64,000 nt of DNA from an uncultured Clostridium sp. (GTDB lineage Bacteria > Bacillota > Clostridia > Clostridiales > Clostridiaceae): positions 21,457 through 85,456 of the forward strand of contig UQFE01000009.1 in assembly GCA_900540255.1 (NCBI GenBank), read 5' to 3'. Made by a program: the position numbers and the translations under genes. Below, piece by piece: positions 1 through 9,330 of the stretch (position 1 is the stretch's first letter; each line of letters starts with the position of its first letter). The notes beneath the pieces were generated by a model. The model was given only the letters and a program-made list of their open reading frames with translations. It made no database searches and was not told where the DNA came from.

Positions 1-65
1 GGTGATAACTTTTAAAAGATAAAAGAGAAGTCTACTTTAAATTAAGATTTAAAAGGAGATAAAAT

Positions 66-92
66 ATGACAGAATTTTGGAATAATCTTTGA
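66..92 (+). other. Possible 8-codon leader ORF before def
   Basis: An ATG at 66 opens a frame of eight codons (MTEFWNNL) ending in TGA. A good Shine-Dalgarno (AAGGAGA, 52-58) precedes it at normal spacing. It could be a leader peptide, the tail of decayed coding sequence, or chance in AT-rich DNA. No product is claimed. Confidence 0.2.
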
Positions 93-174
93 ATCAGCAA
101 CTGATGTTTTATTTTCATATTTATATTAAAGATGAGTAATATATAATGAATAAATAAAGTTTGAGGTGGAAAAA

Positions 175-639
175 TTGGCAATAAGACAAATAAGATATGA
201 AGGTGATGATATCTTAAGGAAAAAGTGTAAAAGGGTAGAAGAAGTAAATGAGCATATAAGAATGCTATTAGATGATATGTTAGATACACTTCATAATACA
301 AAGGATGGAGCAGCAATTGCAGCTCCACAAGTTGGAATATTACAAAGACTTGTAGTAATAGATATGGGAAATGGAGTAATTAAGTTAATAAATCCTGAAA
401 TAATAGAGGAAAAGGGAATTCAGGAATGTGTAGAAGGATGCTTAAGTATTCCTAATAAGTATGGGAATACACTTAGACCTAAAAAAGTTACTATAAAGGC
501 TTTAGATGAAAATGGAAAAGAAATAACTTTAACAGGAAGAGGGGAAATGGCAAAATGTTTTTGTCATGAAATAGACCATTTAAATGGAATTCTTTTTAGT
601 GATAAGGTTACAAAATGGTTAAGATTAAAGGATAAGTAG
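175..639 (+). CDS. def: Peptide deformylase
   Basis: Removes the N-formyl group from nascent proteins in the cytoplasm. All three family motifs are visible: GAAIAAPQ (about residues 45-52), EGCLS (87-91, metal cysteine) and HEIDH (131-135, two metal histidines and the catalytic Glu). At 154 residues it has the usual compact length. The start is taken as TTG at 175 because GAGGTGG (163-169) sits at ideal spacing; an in-frame GTG at 166 lies inside that ribosome binding site and is less likely. It stands alone, ending at a terminator shared with the convergent aspartate decarboxylase gene. Short forms like this are common as one of several clostridial deformylase paralogues. Confidence 0.95.
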   Translation: MAIRQIRYEGDDILRKKCKRVEEVNEHIRMLLDDMLDTLHNTKDGAAIAAPQVGILQRLVVIDMGNGVIKLINPEIIEEKGIQECVEGCLSIPNKYGNTLRPKKVTIKALDENGKEITLTGRGEMAKCFCHEIDHLNGILFSDKVTKWLRLKDK

Positions 640-648
640 TGTAAAAAA

Positions 649-682
649 AGCGTAGTATAAGATAAAAATCAAATACTACGCT
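649..682. terminator. Bidirectional terminator between def and aspD
   Basis: A 10-bp perfect stem (AGCGTAGTAT at 649-658 with ATACTACGCT at 673-682) lies between convergent genes, with A-rich sequence upstream and T/A-rich sequence downstream, so it can serve both strands. Confidence 0.8.
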
Positions 683-695
683 AATATATTATTTA

Positions 696-2309
696 TTATT
701 TTGAAGCTTCCCATTTAAGTTTTAAATCGTTAAATGTAGCTCTTAAAATTTTACCTATTTCAATGTAACTTTCGTCATTTAAGTTGGCAAGTGATACTCT
801 TAATCCCCATCTACAAGATGCAAATCCATCTCCATTTAACAATATGATAGAATGATCATTAGCTAAATTATAAAGTATATCAAAAGGAGTATAGTTTTTT
901 TCTATAAACTTAGAAAAGTCCTCTCCACATTCAATTTTAGCCCAATCTAACATATTTATTTCTGTATAGTAAGAAGCATAATGAGGATCATTGAATACAG
1001 TAAGTTCTAATCCTTCACATAATAATGATTTACGTCTTCTACAAATTTCTTTAGTTAAGTTTTTGTAATTATTTTCTTCATCAGTTAAAGCAAATCCACA
1101 GAAAAATGCCATTTGTACTTGTTGAGGAGTTGAAAGACCAGCAGTATGATTTAAGGCAACTTGTCTACTATCAGCAACAATTCTATCAATGAAAGATAAG
1201 CTTTCTGGAGTGTAAGATAAATGATAGTAACGTTTATTTAAGTTTTCCTTATGAACTTCTGGAAGTTCGCTTATAAGCTTATTATAAATATTATTTTCAT
1301 TTAATAATATTGCACCAAGTCTCCAACCTGTTACTCCAAAATATTTTGATAATGAATAAACACCAATAGTATTGTAAGGTAAGTAACTAATTACAGATTT
1401 GAAGTTATTTACAAATGTACAATAAACATCATCAGTGATAATCATTAAGTTAGGATTATGGTTTTCTACTATATTTTTTAATGTACTCATGCAAGTATCA
1501 TTTAAAGCAACAGAAGCAGGATTATTTGGGTTTACTATAAAAACAGCTTTAATGTTTGTATCTCTTAATTTATTTAGGTCCTTTTCAGTATATTGATAAG
1601 TAGGAAGTCCATTTTCATCTACTTCATTAGCATGTATATTAATTACATCAAAATTATAATGCGGTAAATGAGGTATTTCTAAATAAGGAGTGAATATTGG
1701 TGTCATAAGTGCTATTTTATCATCTTTATTTAAAAGATGATTTTTTTCAAGAGAATCAAAGATATAACACATTGCAGCTGTTCCACCTTCTACTCCAAAT
1801 ACATCAAAATTACCTTCAAATTCTGTATCACCACATAATTCTTTTAGTAAATATTTGTTTGTGATTTTTTCAATATGTACTAGCATTCTATCAGGAACTG
1901 GGTAATTATCTCCTATAATTCCATCAGTTAGCTCAAAAACCCATTCATCTTCATTAAAACCAAGAGTATTAACACCGTATTCATAAATTTTATTTATTAA
2001 GTTAATACCAGGTAATGATGGATTAGATTTTATGTAATCTAATAATCTTTTAGCTATACCATCTTTTTGAACCATTCCAGCTAAATCACCAATATTTAAA
2101 GAGCGTTGAGTTTCTAAAACAGCAAATTGGCCAAATGTAAAAAAGGCTTGTCTAGGTGTTGCAGCTGTCCAGTTAGGATTACCTCTACCAGCATCTAAGA
2201 TTTTATTATTATTTAAATAAGCTAATTGTAGTAATTTATCTTTAAATTCAAATGGGCTTACTTTCCCATAAATATTTTTTAGTTTTTCTTTTGTTAGACT
2301 TATATCCAC
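696..2309 (-). CDS. aspD: Aspartate 4-decarboxylase (PLP-dependent)
   Basis: Fold-type I PLP enzyme that removes the beta-carboxyl of L-aspartate to give L-alanine and CO2; family members also show aspartate aminotransferase activity. The 537-residue length is typical of this decarboxylase and longer than ordinary aminotransferases. An N-terminal AGRGNPNW motif and SLSKYFGVTGWRLG, with Lys322 as the predicted Schiff-base lysine, support the call. The start is GTG at 2309, behind AAGGAGA. Monocistronic. A linked aspartate:alanine antiporter, which in some bacteria completes a proton-motive cycle, is not present here, so the gene's role (alanine supply or acid handling) is open. Confidence 0.88.
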   Translation of the reverse strand: MDISLTKEKLKNIYGKVSPFEFKDKLLQLAYLNNNKILDAGRGNPNWTAATPRQAFFTFGQFAVLETQRSLNIGDLAGMVQKDGIAKRLLDYIKSNPSLPGINLINKIYEYGVNTLGFNEDEWVFELTDGIIGDNYPVPDRMLVHIEKITNKYLLKELCGDTEFEGNFDVFGVEGGTAAMCYIFDSLEKNHLLNKDDKIALMTPIFTPYLEIPHLPHYNFDVINIHANEVDENGLPTYQYTEKDLNKLRDTNIKAVFIVNPNNPASVALNDTCMSTLKNIVENHNPNLMIITDDVYCTFVNNFKSVISYLPYNTIGVYSLSKYFGVTGWRLGAILLNENNIYNKLISELPEVHKENLNKRYYHLSYTPESLSFIDRIVADSRQVALNHTAGLSTPQQVQMAFFCGFALTDEENNYKNLTKEICRRRKSLLCEGLELTVFNDPHYASYYTEINMLDWAKIECGEDFSKFIEKNYTPFDILYNLANDHSIILLNGDGFASCRWGLRVSLANLNDESYIEIGKILRATFNDLKLKWEASK

Positions 2310-2530
2310 TATGAATGTCTCCTTTCAGGAAGTATAAATGTTGAAATATTTCTTGCAAGTATTAATTCTATAGTATATTTATTAAAATTAAAAGAGAAAA
2401 AATAAGTTTTAATAAAATAATAAAATAAATTAAAATAGAAAGGTTATAAATGATAAATTATTAAAATATTTAATGTAAAAATATTATAATAATAAAAGAA
2501 TGTATATGGAGTTTAAATTGAATGTATAAA

Positions 2531-2557
2531 AAAAAGTACACTTGAAAGTGTACTTTT
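2531..2557. terminator. Terminator at the map stop codon
   Basis: AAAAAGTACACT pairs with AGTGTACTTTTT around a 3-4 nt loop, flanked by A and T runs. The hairpin abuts the stop codon of the minus-strand map gene at 2558-2560. Confidence 0.8.
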
Positions 2558-3427
2558 TTAGTGTGTTAAAATTTCAACACCATTTTCTGTAACTAAGACT
2601 GTATATTCCCATTGTGCTGAAGGATATCCATCTTCAGTTAAAGTAGTCCAACCATCATCAGAATCTATGAAGATATCTGGTTTACCCATATTTATCATAG
2701 GTTCAATAGTAAATACCATTCCAGGAACTAATAACATTCCAGTATTTTTTTTACCTACATGTGAAACAAATGGTGTTTCATGGAATTCTAAACCTATACC
2801 ATGACCGCCGAATTCTCTAACTACAGAATATCCATTTGATTCAGCATGAGTTTGAACAGCTTCAGCAATATCTCCTAGGAAGCCCCAAGGCTTTGCTGAT
2901 TCTAAACCTTTATCTAAGCATTCCTTTGCAACTCTAACTAGTTTTTCTAAATCAGGATGAACTGTTCCAATTTTAAACATTCTAGAAGCGTCAGAAAAAT
3001 AGCCATTATATATAGTAGAAACATCTACATTTATTATATCACCATCTTCTAAAATAACATCTTCACTAGGTATTCCATGGCATACTTCATCATTTAAAGA
3101 AGTACAAACACTTTTTGGGTAGCCTTGAAAATTTAATGGAGCAGGTATAGCACCTTGAGATATTGTAAAATCATGAACTATAGTGTTAATTTCTTCAGTA
3201 GAAATTCCAGCCTTAATTTTACTACTTACTAAATCTAAAACTGCAGTATTTATAGCTGCACTTTCCTTAATTTTTTCTATTTGTTCTGGAGTTTTTATAA
3301 TACTTCTTGGAGGAACAATATGACCTTTTAACTTATATGAATGTATTTTTTCGTCAAAGGCTAAGTGACAATTTTTATATTTTTTATTACTGCCGCACCA
3401 GCAGTGATCATTTCTGCTTAAATTCAT
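2558..3427 (-). CDS. map: Type I methionine aminopeptidase with N-terminal SEC-C motif
   Basis: Removes the initiator methionine after deformylation. The first 21 residues hold a SEC-C zinc motif (C9, C11, C20, H21) known from SecA tails and from a subset of Firmicute aminopeptidases, where it may help ribosome docking. The catalytic pita-bread domain follows, with metal ligands visible in NVDVSTIYNGYFSDASRMF, FGGHGIGLEFHE, FTIEPMI and the terminal WEYTVLVTENG. At 289 residues it has the usual length for the SEC-C form. ATG at 3427 follows AAGGAGAT. It is functionally linked to def nearby but not in the same operon. The 236 bases upstream (3428-3663) show only AT-rich sequence. Confidence 0.94.
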   Translation of the reverse strand: MNLSRNDHCWCGSNKKYKNCHLAFDEKIHSYKLKGHIVPPRSIIKTPEQIEKIKESAAINTAVLDLVSSKIKAGISTEEINTIVHDFTISQGAIPAPLNFQGYPKSVCTSLNDEVCHGIPSEDVILEDGDIINVDVSTIYNGYFSDASRMFKIGTVHPDLEKLVRVAKECLDKGLESAKPWGFLGDIAEAVQTHAESNGYSVVREFGGHGIGLEFHETPFVSHVGKKNTGMLLVPGMVFTIEPMINMGKPDIFIDSDDGWTTLTEDGYPSAQWEYTVLVTENGVEILTH

Positions 3428-3663
3428 TTATTTTATCTCCTTGTAATATTTCTTTTATTTAATTTTATTATATTACTTTATTGTAAAAAAATAAAACTAT
3501 TAATATAATACTAAGATATAAAATTAAAAAAATAATCAATATTATTGTAAAAATAAACAATGAATTTTAATAATATGAAAAATAAATGAATAAAAATAAT
3601 AATAAAGATTAATATTATTTATATGTAAATTTTTATAAGAAGCATTAAAAGGGGGAGAAGTAT

Positions 3664-4518
3664 GTGAATAATAAATTTATATATAATGAATCTATAAATG
3701 AAATAATAAAAAGGAGAAAATCTGTTAGAACATATAAAACAGATGAAGTTTCTAATGAAATAATAGAAAAGTTAAATAAATATATTGAAAAATTAAATGG
3801 AGTATTTAATAAAAGTGTAATATTTAAGATACTTGATTCAAATGAACATATTAATGGTGCAAAATTAGGAACATATGGAGTAATAAAGGGAGCAAGTAAA
3901 TTCATAGCAGTAAAAATAAATAATGATGATGAAAGTTTAATAGAATTAGGGTATAAAATGGAGGAATTAATACTATATGTTACATCCTTAGGATTAGGAA
4001 GTTGTTGGATTGGAGGAACATTTAAAAAAGGGCAATTTGCTAAAGCTATGGAAGTTAATCAGGAAGAAATTTTACCTATAATATCACCAATAGGATATGA
4101 GAGCGAAAATAAAAGTTTTTTAGAAAAGACAATGAAAAAGGTTTCACATTGTAATTATAGAAAACCATGGAATGAAATATTCTTCTTTAGAGATTTTACT
4201 TGTCCACTAACAGAACATACTACTTTAGATGAATTTAAGGATGTTTTAGAAAATGTAAGATTAGCACCGTCAGCATTAAATAAGCAACCATGGAGAATAG
4301 TGAAGCAAGGAGAAAATTTTCATTTTTTTATTTCTAATGATAAAGAGGAAGAAAAAAATTTATATAATATAAAAAATATAGATATAGGAATTGCAATGTG
4401 TCATTTTGATTTAACTTGCAAGGAAAAGGGAATTAAAGGAAAATTTAAAATAGTAAATCCACACATAAGTCAAATTCCAAAGCATTATAAATATATAATT
4501 ACATGGATAAAAGAGTAA
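3664..4518 (+). CDS. Nitroreductase-family protein
   Basis: FMN-dependent nitroreductase-like protein of 284 residues. It opens with a RRKSVRTYK motif, has GLGSCWIGGTFKK in the middle and LAPSALNKQPWR later, both typical flavin-binding segments. The arrangement resembles the TM1586-type nitroreductases, in which two half-domains lie in one chain. The native substrate cannot be told from sequence. The start is GTG at 3664 behind GGGGGAGAAG; an ATG at 3662 in another frame gives only ATG-TGA and is not a gene start. Monocistronic. Confidence 0.8.
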   Translation: MNNKFIYNESINEIIKRRKSVRTYKTDEVSNEIIEKLNKYIEKLNGVFNKSVIFKILDSNEHINGAKLGTYGVIKGASKFIAVKINNDDESLIELGYKMEELILYVTSLGLGSCWIGGTFKKGQFAKAMEVNQEEILPIISPIGYESENKSFLEKTMKKVSHCNYRKPWNEIFFFRDFTCPLTEHTTLDEFKDVLENVRLAPSALNKQPWRIVKQGENFHFFISNDKEEEKNLYNIKNIDIGIAMCHFDLTCKEKGIKGKFKIVNPHISQIPKHYKYIITWIKE

Positions 4519-4687
4519 TTACTAATAGAATAGAATTACAAAAATTATATTAAAAATGATTTTATTATGAAGTTAACTTATAATTATATAGTACATTTTT
4601 ATAAATGTTATCAAATTAATTTATGTATTTAAAGTTTAAAAATGGAGAAAATAATTTTAGAATTATTTATACATTGGAGGGCTTTAT

Positions 4688-4879
4688 ATGGCATTTGAAA
4701 AACTTGAAAATAAAATTAAAAGAATTAATAAAAAAATTAAACAAGGAAGATTATCTCAAGAAGTTGCAGATGAAATAAGTAATGTAATGAGTGAAATTGA
4801 AGATTTAGGAGATGAAGCTAAAAGTAAATTTAAAGATGCAGTGGATACTATGAAAAAATCTATTAAAAAAATGAAGTAG
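4688..4879 (+). CDS. Small charged helical protein, unknown function
   Basis: A 63-residue, highly charged, probably all-helical protein (Lys-rich ends, acidic middle) with a strong ribosome binding site (TTGGAGGGC) and its own terminator, so it is likely real and expressed. The N-terminal half (ENKIKRINKKIKQGRLS) resembles a short coiled coil. I do not recognise a family. No membrane segment or cysteines. Confidence 0.65.
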   Translation: MAFEKLENKIKRINKKIKQGRLSQEVADEISNVMSEIEDLGDEAKSKFKDAVDTMKKSIKKMK

Positions 4880-4903
4880 ATTTAAAATATTAAATATATT
4901 TAC

Positions 4904-4957
4904 AAAAAACTTATAAGTTAAATGGTGAATAAATACATATAACTTATAAGTTTTTTT
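4904..4957 (+). terminator. Terminator after the 63-residue protein
   Basis: AAAAAACTTATAAGTT (from 4904) pairs with AACTTATAAGTTTTTTT (ending 4957), a long AU-rich stem ending in a seven-T run. Confidence 0.75.
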
Positions 4958-5035
4958 GTATTAATAGTTATTATATTATATAATATTAGAAAAAGTTAAC
5001 TTAGTAAAATAATATTAATGAAAGAGGAGAATAAG

Positions 5036-5485
5036 ATGAATATAAGAAAAGCATTAAACAAAGATATAGATGTAATAGCAAGATATAATTATAATTTAGC
5101 GTATGAAACTGAAAATAAAATATTAGATATGAATATTTTAACAAGGGGGGTAGAAGCAATAATAAAGGATGAAAATAAGGGGATATATCATGTATGTGAA
5201 ATTAATGGTGAAGTAGTTGGACAAATTATGTATACATTTGAATGGAGTGATTGGAGAAATGGGACATTCTTATGGATTCAAAGTGTTTATGTTAATAAGG
5301 AATTTAGAGGAATGGGAGTATTTAAAGCATTATATAAATTTATAAGAGATATTGCAGATAATGATAATAATATTTGTGGAATAAGGTTATATGTAGAAAA
5401 AGAAAATACAATAGCTAAAAAAACATATAAAAATATAGGTATGAAAGAATGCAATTATTATATTTATGAGTATGATAAAGAATAA
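5036..5485 (+). CDS. GNAT-family N-acetyltransferase
   Basis: Acetyl-CoA-dependent acetyltransferase fold: an N-terminal helix (MNIRKALNKDIDVIARYN), a central beta strand, then the acetyl-CoA pyrophosphate loop region VYVNKEFRGMGVFKALYKFI, and a C-terminal YVEKENTIAKKTYKNIGM segment typical of GNATs. 149 residues. The start is ATG 5036, with GAGGAG at ideal spacing; an upstream in-frame ATG at 5018 lies before that site and is unlikely. The acceptor substrate is unknown. It probably shares a transcript with the DUF975 gene 45 bases downstream. Confidence 0.85.
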   Translation: MNIRKALNKDIDVIARYNYNLAYETENKILDMNILTRGVEAIIKDENKGIYHVCEINGEVVGQIMYTFEWSDWRNGTFLWIQSVYVNKEFRGMGVFKALYKFIRDIADNDNNICGIRLYVEKENTIAKKTYKNIGMKECNYYIYEYDKE

Positions 5486-5530
5486 ATTTTTTTTAAAATC
5501 ATATATAAATAAAAGAAGGATGGAATAGAA

Positions 5531-6139
5531 ATGAGTACAGGGGAATTAAAGGCAAATGCAAGGGAACAATTAAGGGGGTACTGGGCTGTTGCAGTTGGAA
5601 CAGTATTAGTTGCAACTATATTAATTGACTCAGGCGCATTATACACGGTTAGTGAATATTTTGATATGGCTGAAATAGGTATATCATGCAATTTGATAGC
5701 TTTATTTCTTGGGGGTGTTATTTCAACAGGACTTTGTAAATTTTTATTGGATATAGTTACTAAAGGGCAAGAACCAAAGTTTAAAACATTATTTTCTCAA
5801 TTTAATATTTATTTAAAGACATTAGGATTAAACATAATAATTTATTTATCTATAGCAATAGGATATATACTTTTTATAATTCCAGGAATAATTATATCAC
5901 TTATGTTTTCACAAGCTTATTATATTTTAGCTGAGAATAACAGCAAATCCATTAATCAATGTTTAAGTGAAAGTGTTGAAATGATGAAAGGTTATAAGTG
6001 GGATTTATTTTGTTTAGAATTATCTTTCATTGGATGGTGGATAATTGTAGCATTAACATTCGGAATTGCTAGTTTGTGGGTATCACCATATGTTAAAGTA
6101 ACAGAAACTAATTTTTATTTAAATATAAAGAATAAATAA
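5531..6139 (+). CDS. DUF975 family integral membrane protein
   Basis: A 202-residue membrane protein beginning with the family's soluble N-terminus (STGELKANAREQLRGYW), followed by four to five hydrophobic segments, including a glycine-rich LFLGGVISTGLCKFLLDI and the LGYIL-FIIPGIIISLMFSQAYYILAE stretch. This order is characteristic of DUF975. Function is unknown; some relatives sit near stress genes. The start ATG 5531 is preceded by GAAGGA. It ends before a strong terminator. Confidence 0.8.
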   Translation: MSTGELKANAREQLRGYWAVAVGTVLVATILIDSGALYTVSEYFDMAEIGISCNLIALFLGGVISTGLCKFLLDIVTKGQEPKFKTLFSQFNIYLKTLGLNIIIYLSIAIGYILFIIPGIIISLMFSQAYYILAENNSKSINQCLSESVEMMKGYKWDLFCLELSFIGWWIIVALTFGIASLWVSPYVKVTETNFYLNIKNK

Positions 6140-6150
6140 TTTATAAAAGT

Positions 6151-6194
6151 CTAAGCTATGCCTAGTTAAGAAAAATTTACTAGGTATAGCTTAG
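6151..6194. terminator. Bidirectional terminator
   Basis: CTAAGCTATGCCTAGT (6151-6166) pairs with ACTAGGTATAGCTTAG (6179-6194) with one mismatch, followed by TTTTATTTT, between convergent genes. Confidence 0.8.
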
Positions 6195-6247
6195 TTTTAT
6201 TTTATAAGTAAAATCACTAATTATTTAGTGCAACAGTTCATTTAAAT

Positions 6248-7108
6248 TTAATTAAGTATAATATTTTTACCAATTATTAAACATTTAGAGGTACTACCAT
6301 GACCTATATCTTCAGTTTTAGCAATAGGTAAATTAGGATTATCTATTATTTTTACTAATAATTCTTCAATATTAGGGGAAATGTTGTTTTCTTGCATTTT
6401 AGTAAATGTACCTAATAAAATACCACGAACTTTGTTAAATACACCCATTTGCTTCAATTGATTAAAAAAAGCTGACATAAGAGCAGCTTCTCCGCCCATG
6501 CTTTCTAAAAATAAAATTTTATCTGTAAAGTCAGGCATATATTTTGTTCCAGCTAATTTTAAAAGGCAACGAATATTACCACCTACAGTTATTCCACTTA
6601 AACTTTCACCTTGAATAAATTTATAAGAAAAATTAAATAAATCATTTGTATCAGTAAGTAAACTATTACTAAAGTTAGTTAATTGATTTTTGCTATCAGA
6701 ATAAATAAGATTTCTTATTTGATAAAGATAGACAGGATTATTAGTTTGGGAATAAACACTATTTAAAACAGTAGTTAAATCACTATAGCCAAATATAGGC
6801 TTAGGATTTTTAGCTATAAATTCATAATCTAAGTAATCTAAAACTTCATTTGCTAAATCACCGCCAGAAATATCAAATATGGCTTTTATTTTAGGATTTT
6901 TATATAAATCCATAAAAGCTTTTCCTTTATCTTTTGACGAGCCATTAAAGGGTAGATTAATTGAATAAATATATTCACTTAAAATAGGATTTAGCCCTAA
7001 ATCTTTCAATGTTTTAATAAGAAGTTCAATTTGAGGTTTATTTAATAATGGCTGTCCATTAGAACAAGCAACAATAGCAATATTATCATTTATATTTAGT
7101 AAAGACAT
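6248..7108 (-). CDS. LD-carboxypeptidase / MccF-like serine peptidase (S66)
   Basis: Family S66 peptidase of 286 residues. Known members trim murein tetrapeptides (LD-carboxypeptidase) or cleave microcin C (MccF). The Ser-Glu-His triad is visible: the nucleophile in GYSDLT (about residue 124), Glu in FLESMG, and His in DIGHGSTSK near the C-terminus. There is no signal peptide, so it acts in the cytoplasm, in line with recycling or detoxification. ATG 7108 follows AAGGAGA. Which of the two roles applies cannot be decided here; no peptidoglycan-recycling partners are adjacent. Confidence 0.83.
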   Translation of the reverse strand: MSLLNINDNIAIVACSNGQPLLNKPQIELLIKTLKDLGLNPILSEYIYSINLPFNGSSKDKGKAFMDLYKNPKIKAIFDISGGDLANEVLDYLDYEFIAKNPKPIFGYSDLTTVLNSVYSQTNNPVYLYQIRNLIYSDSKNQLTNFSNSLLTDTNDLFNFSYKFIQGESLSGITVGGNIRCLLKLAGTKYMPDFTDKILFLESMGGEAALMSAFFNQLKQMGVFNKVRGILLGTFTKMQENNISPNIEELLVKIIDNPNLPIAKTEDIGHGSTSKCLIIGKNIILN

Positions 7109-7230
7109 AATATTCTCCTTTAATTAAATTAGTTTATATTATAGTATCACTCATGATTATAAACTTCAAATTGGGATTTTAAGCAATATATACATTTAAT
7201 TAGAATAATATTTAGGGGAGGGGATTTTAT

Positions 7231-7929
7231 GTGGTTAAGGAAATAGTTATATACTTAGAGGATTTAAATTTTATTTCAATTTTTTTAAGAGTTTTAATGG
7301 CAGTTATTTTTGGAGGAATAATTGGATATGGAAGAGAGCGAGAAAAAAGGCCTGCAGGTCTTAGAACACATATACTTGTGTCTGTTGGAGCAACACTTGC
7401 AATGATAACTAATATATATTTACATAAGATATATAATGGGGAAACAGATTTATCAAGACTAGGAGCTCAAGTTATAAGTGGAATTGGTTTTTTAGGTGCT
7501 GGAACTATTATAGTAACAGGTAAAAACAAAGTAAGGGGATTAACAACTGCAGCAGGGCTTTGGGCATGTGCATGTATGGGATTAGCAATAGGTGCTGGAT
7601 TTTATTCAGGAGCAATTATTGGCTGTTTAGTAATTGCAGCAGTTACTGTAGCACTTGCTAATCTTGATAGGAAAATTAATAGAAAGTCTCGAAATATAAC
7701 TTTATATATTCTTGTTAACTCAACAAAGGCAGTTTCTAATTTATTAAAAGAAATACAAAGTAAAAATATAAAAATACGTGATATAGAAATAAGTAATAAT
7801 AATGTAACATCTAATGAGATAATAGGTATTTTAATTGGACTTAAGATATCAAGAGATGTATGTCCTAGGAATTTTATAGAATCTATTAGCAATAAAGATG
7901 AAGTTATTTTTTTTCAGGAAATAAACTAA
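7231..7929 (+). CDS. MgtC/SapB family membrane protein
   Basis: A 232-residue protein with the MgtC/SapB core: GGIIGYGREREKRPAGLRTHILVSVGA, then GAQVISGIGFLGAGTII and GLTTAAGLWACACMGLAIGAGFY, giving four to five membrane helices, followed by a small cytosolic ACT-like C-terminal region. Relatives are linked to magnesium limitation and ATP synthase control in pathogens, but this wide family is also common in free-living clostridia. The start is GTG 7231 behind GGGGAGGGG. No Mg2+ riboswitch is visible upstream. Confidence 0.85.
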   Translation: MVKEIVIYLEDLNFISIFLRVLMAVIFGGIIGYGREREKRPAGLRTHILVSVGATLAMITNIYLHKIYNGETDLSRLGAQVISGIGFLGAGTIIVTGKNKVRGLTTAAGLWACACMGLAIGAGFYSGAIIGCLVIAAVTVALANLDRKINRKSRNITLYILVNSTKAVSNLLKEIQSKNIKIRDIEISNNNVTSNEIIGILIGLKISRDVCPRNFIESISNKDEVIFFQEIN

Positions 7930-8019
7930 TTAAAAAGGTATTATTAATTAAGATAAAGAATAAGTTATTTGTATTGTAATATTAATTAATCTAAATTATT
8001 TTAATTTATAGGAGAATAA

Positions 8020-9018
8020 ATGAGAGTTATGAAATTAGCAGTTATTGGGTCTGGTATGATTGTAAATGAGTTTTTAAGCATAGTTCCGTATTTAAATAAT
8101 ATTAAAATTAATGGGATTTATGGCAGGAAAAAAAGTTATGAAAAATTAAATAAGATAAAAAAACAAAATAATATTAAAAATATATTTTATAATTATGAAG
8201 AATTGCTTAAAAGTGATATAGATACTGTATATATAGGTTTACCTAATAATCTTCATTTTGAATTTTCAAAGAAAGCTTTAGAAGCTAATAAAAATGTTAT
8301 AGTTGAAAAACCAATAACATCAAATTATAAAGAAGCTAAAATATTAAGTGATTTAGCAAGAAAAAGAGGATTGTTTATTTTTGAAGCAATTACAACATTA
8401 TATTTGCCTAATTATTTAAAAATAAAAAAATTAATTTCCAAATTAGGTGAAATAAAAATAGTTGAATGCAATTACTCTCAATATTCAAGTCGATATGATG
8501 ATTTTAAGAAAGGAAAAGTATTGCCTGTATTTGATCCTAAGTTTTCTGGAGGAGCATTGATGGATTTAAATATATATAATATCCATTATATAGTTGGATT
8601 ATTTGGAAGGCCTAAAAATGTTGAGTATTATCCTAATATAGAAAGAGGGATAGATACATCAGGAATATTAGTTTTAGATTATGATAAATTTAAATGTGTT
8701 TGTATTGGCTCTAAGGAATGTAAGGCACCAATTTATAATAATATTCAAGGAGATAAGGGATGTATATATCAAGATAATCCAACAAATAAATGTGAAAGAT
8801 TTGAATTGTTACTGAATAATGAAGAAAGTAAGATTATAAATGAAAATAATTATAGGAATAGAATGATTTATGAATTTATAGAATTTGAAAAAATGATAAG
8901 TAGTAATGATTTAAATAGATGTTTTCAATTATTAGATCATAGTTTAATTGTAAGTGAGGTTCAAACTGTAGCTAGAAAGAAGTCTGGAATTAAATTTGCA
9001 GCTGATGATTTGTATTAA
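8020..9018 (+). CDS. Gfo/Idh/MocA-family oxidoreductase
   Basis: NAD(P)-dependent sugar or polyol dehydrogenase-like protein of 332 residues. It starts with a Rossmann motif (LAVIGSGMI), has the family EKP motif (NVIVEKPITSNYKEA, around residue 97), and a C-terminal alpha/beta substrate domain with GGALMDLNIYNIHYI. Substrate is unknown. It is the last host gene before the tRNA-Leu insertion site and ends at a terminator that probably also served the tRNA before the element arrived. Confidence 0.85.
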   Translation: MRVMKLAVIGSGMIVNEFLSIVPYLNNIKINGIYGRKKSYEKLNKIKKQNNIKNIFYNYEELLKSDIDTVYIGLPNNLHFEFSKKALEANKNVIVEKPITSNYKEAKILSDLARKRGLFIFEAITTLYLPNYLKIKKLISKLGEIKIVECNYSQYSSRYDDFKKGKVLPVFDPKFSGGALMDLNIYNIHYIVGLFGRPKNVEYYPNIERGIDTSGILVLDYDKFKCVCIGSKECKAPIYNNIQGDKGCIYQDNPTNKCERFELLLNNEESKIINENNYRNRMIYEFIEFEKMISSNDLNRCFQLLDHSLIVSEVQTVARKKSGIKFAADDLY

Positions 9019-9060
9019 ATAAAGTATTAAAATTGTAATTGGTAAGTTAAATAAAAAAAT

Positions 9061-9103
9061 AAAGGCATTGATTTTACTAAATTTAAGTAATATCAATGCT
9101 TTT
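9061..9103. terminator. Terminator at the left flank of the element
   Basis: AAAGGCATTGAT and its complement ATCAATGC-TTTT bracket an inner TTACT/AGTAA pairing; T-rich on the right. It ends the oxidoreductase transcript and, read on the minus strand, was probably the original tRNA-Leu terminator before insertion. Confidence 0.7.
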
Positions 9104-9116
9104 ATTAATGTTAGAT

Positions 9117-9146
9117 ATATAAAATTGGTGCCGGCAGTGGGAATCG
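9117..9146. repeat. attL: 30-bp copy of the tRNA-Leu 3' end
   Basis: Identical over 30 bp to 21990-22019. It covers only the acceptor stem 3' half, the CCA end and part of the T arm, so it is not a functional tRNA. The identity stops one base later (T at 9147 against A at 22020). Confidence 0.93.
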
Positions 9147-9250
9147 TAAAGGTATTTTTTTAATAATTTTTATTAATACTTAAAATGTACTATTATCAAC
9201 GCTTTAGAGGGGTTAATCACTAGATGGTTTTTAATATTTTTTACCGAAGA

Positions 9251-9305
9251 AGTGGGAAAGATAGTGGGAAAAATAGTGGGAAACTTTTTTAGATTTAGTG
9301 GGAAA
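9251..9305 (+). promoter_or_regulatory. Four AGTGGGAAA repeats beside attL (integrase arm sites)
   Basis: AGTGGGAAA occurs at 9251, 9263, 9275 and 9297 (spacing 12, 12, 22). The same word occurs twice beside attR and an 8-base version lies within the att core. This layout is typical of integrase arm-type binding sites; binding is inferred. The rest of 9147-9330 shows no gene. Confidence 0.6.
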
Positions 9306-9330
9306 ATAAAATAGACTATATAGTGATAGT

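Noticed and set aside
3662..3667. ATGTG overlap at the nitroreductase start as a regulatory start-stop
   Set aside because: The same ATGTG occurs at 7229 before another GTG start. A lone ATG-TGA codon pair or five-codon frame is most simply chance next to GTG starts.
8020..9018. Oxidoreductase as part of the mobile element
   Set aside because: It lies outside attL, has host-like codon use and its own terminator, so it is flanking host sequence.
9117..9146. Second tRNA-Leu gene
   Set aside because: Only the 3' acceptor arm, CCA and part of the T arm are present; it is the attL duplicate.
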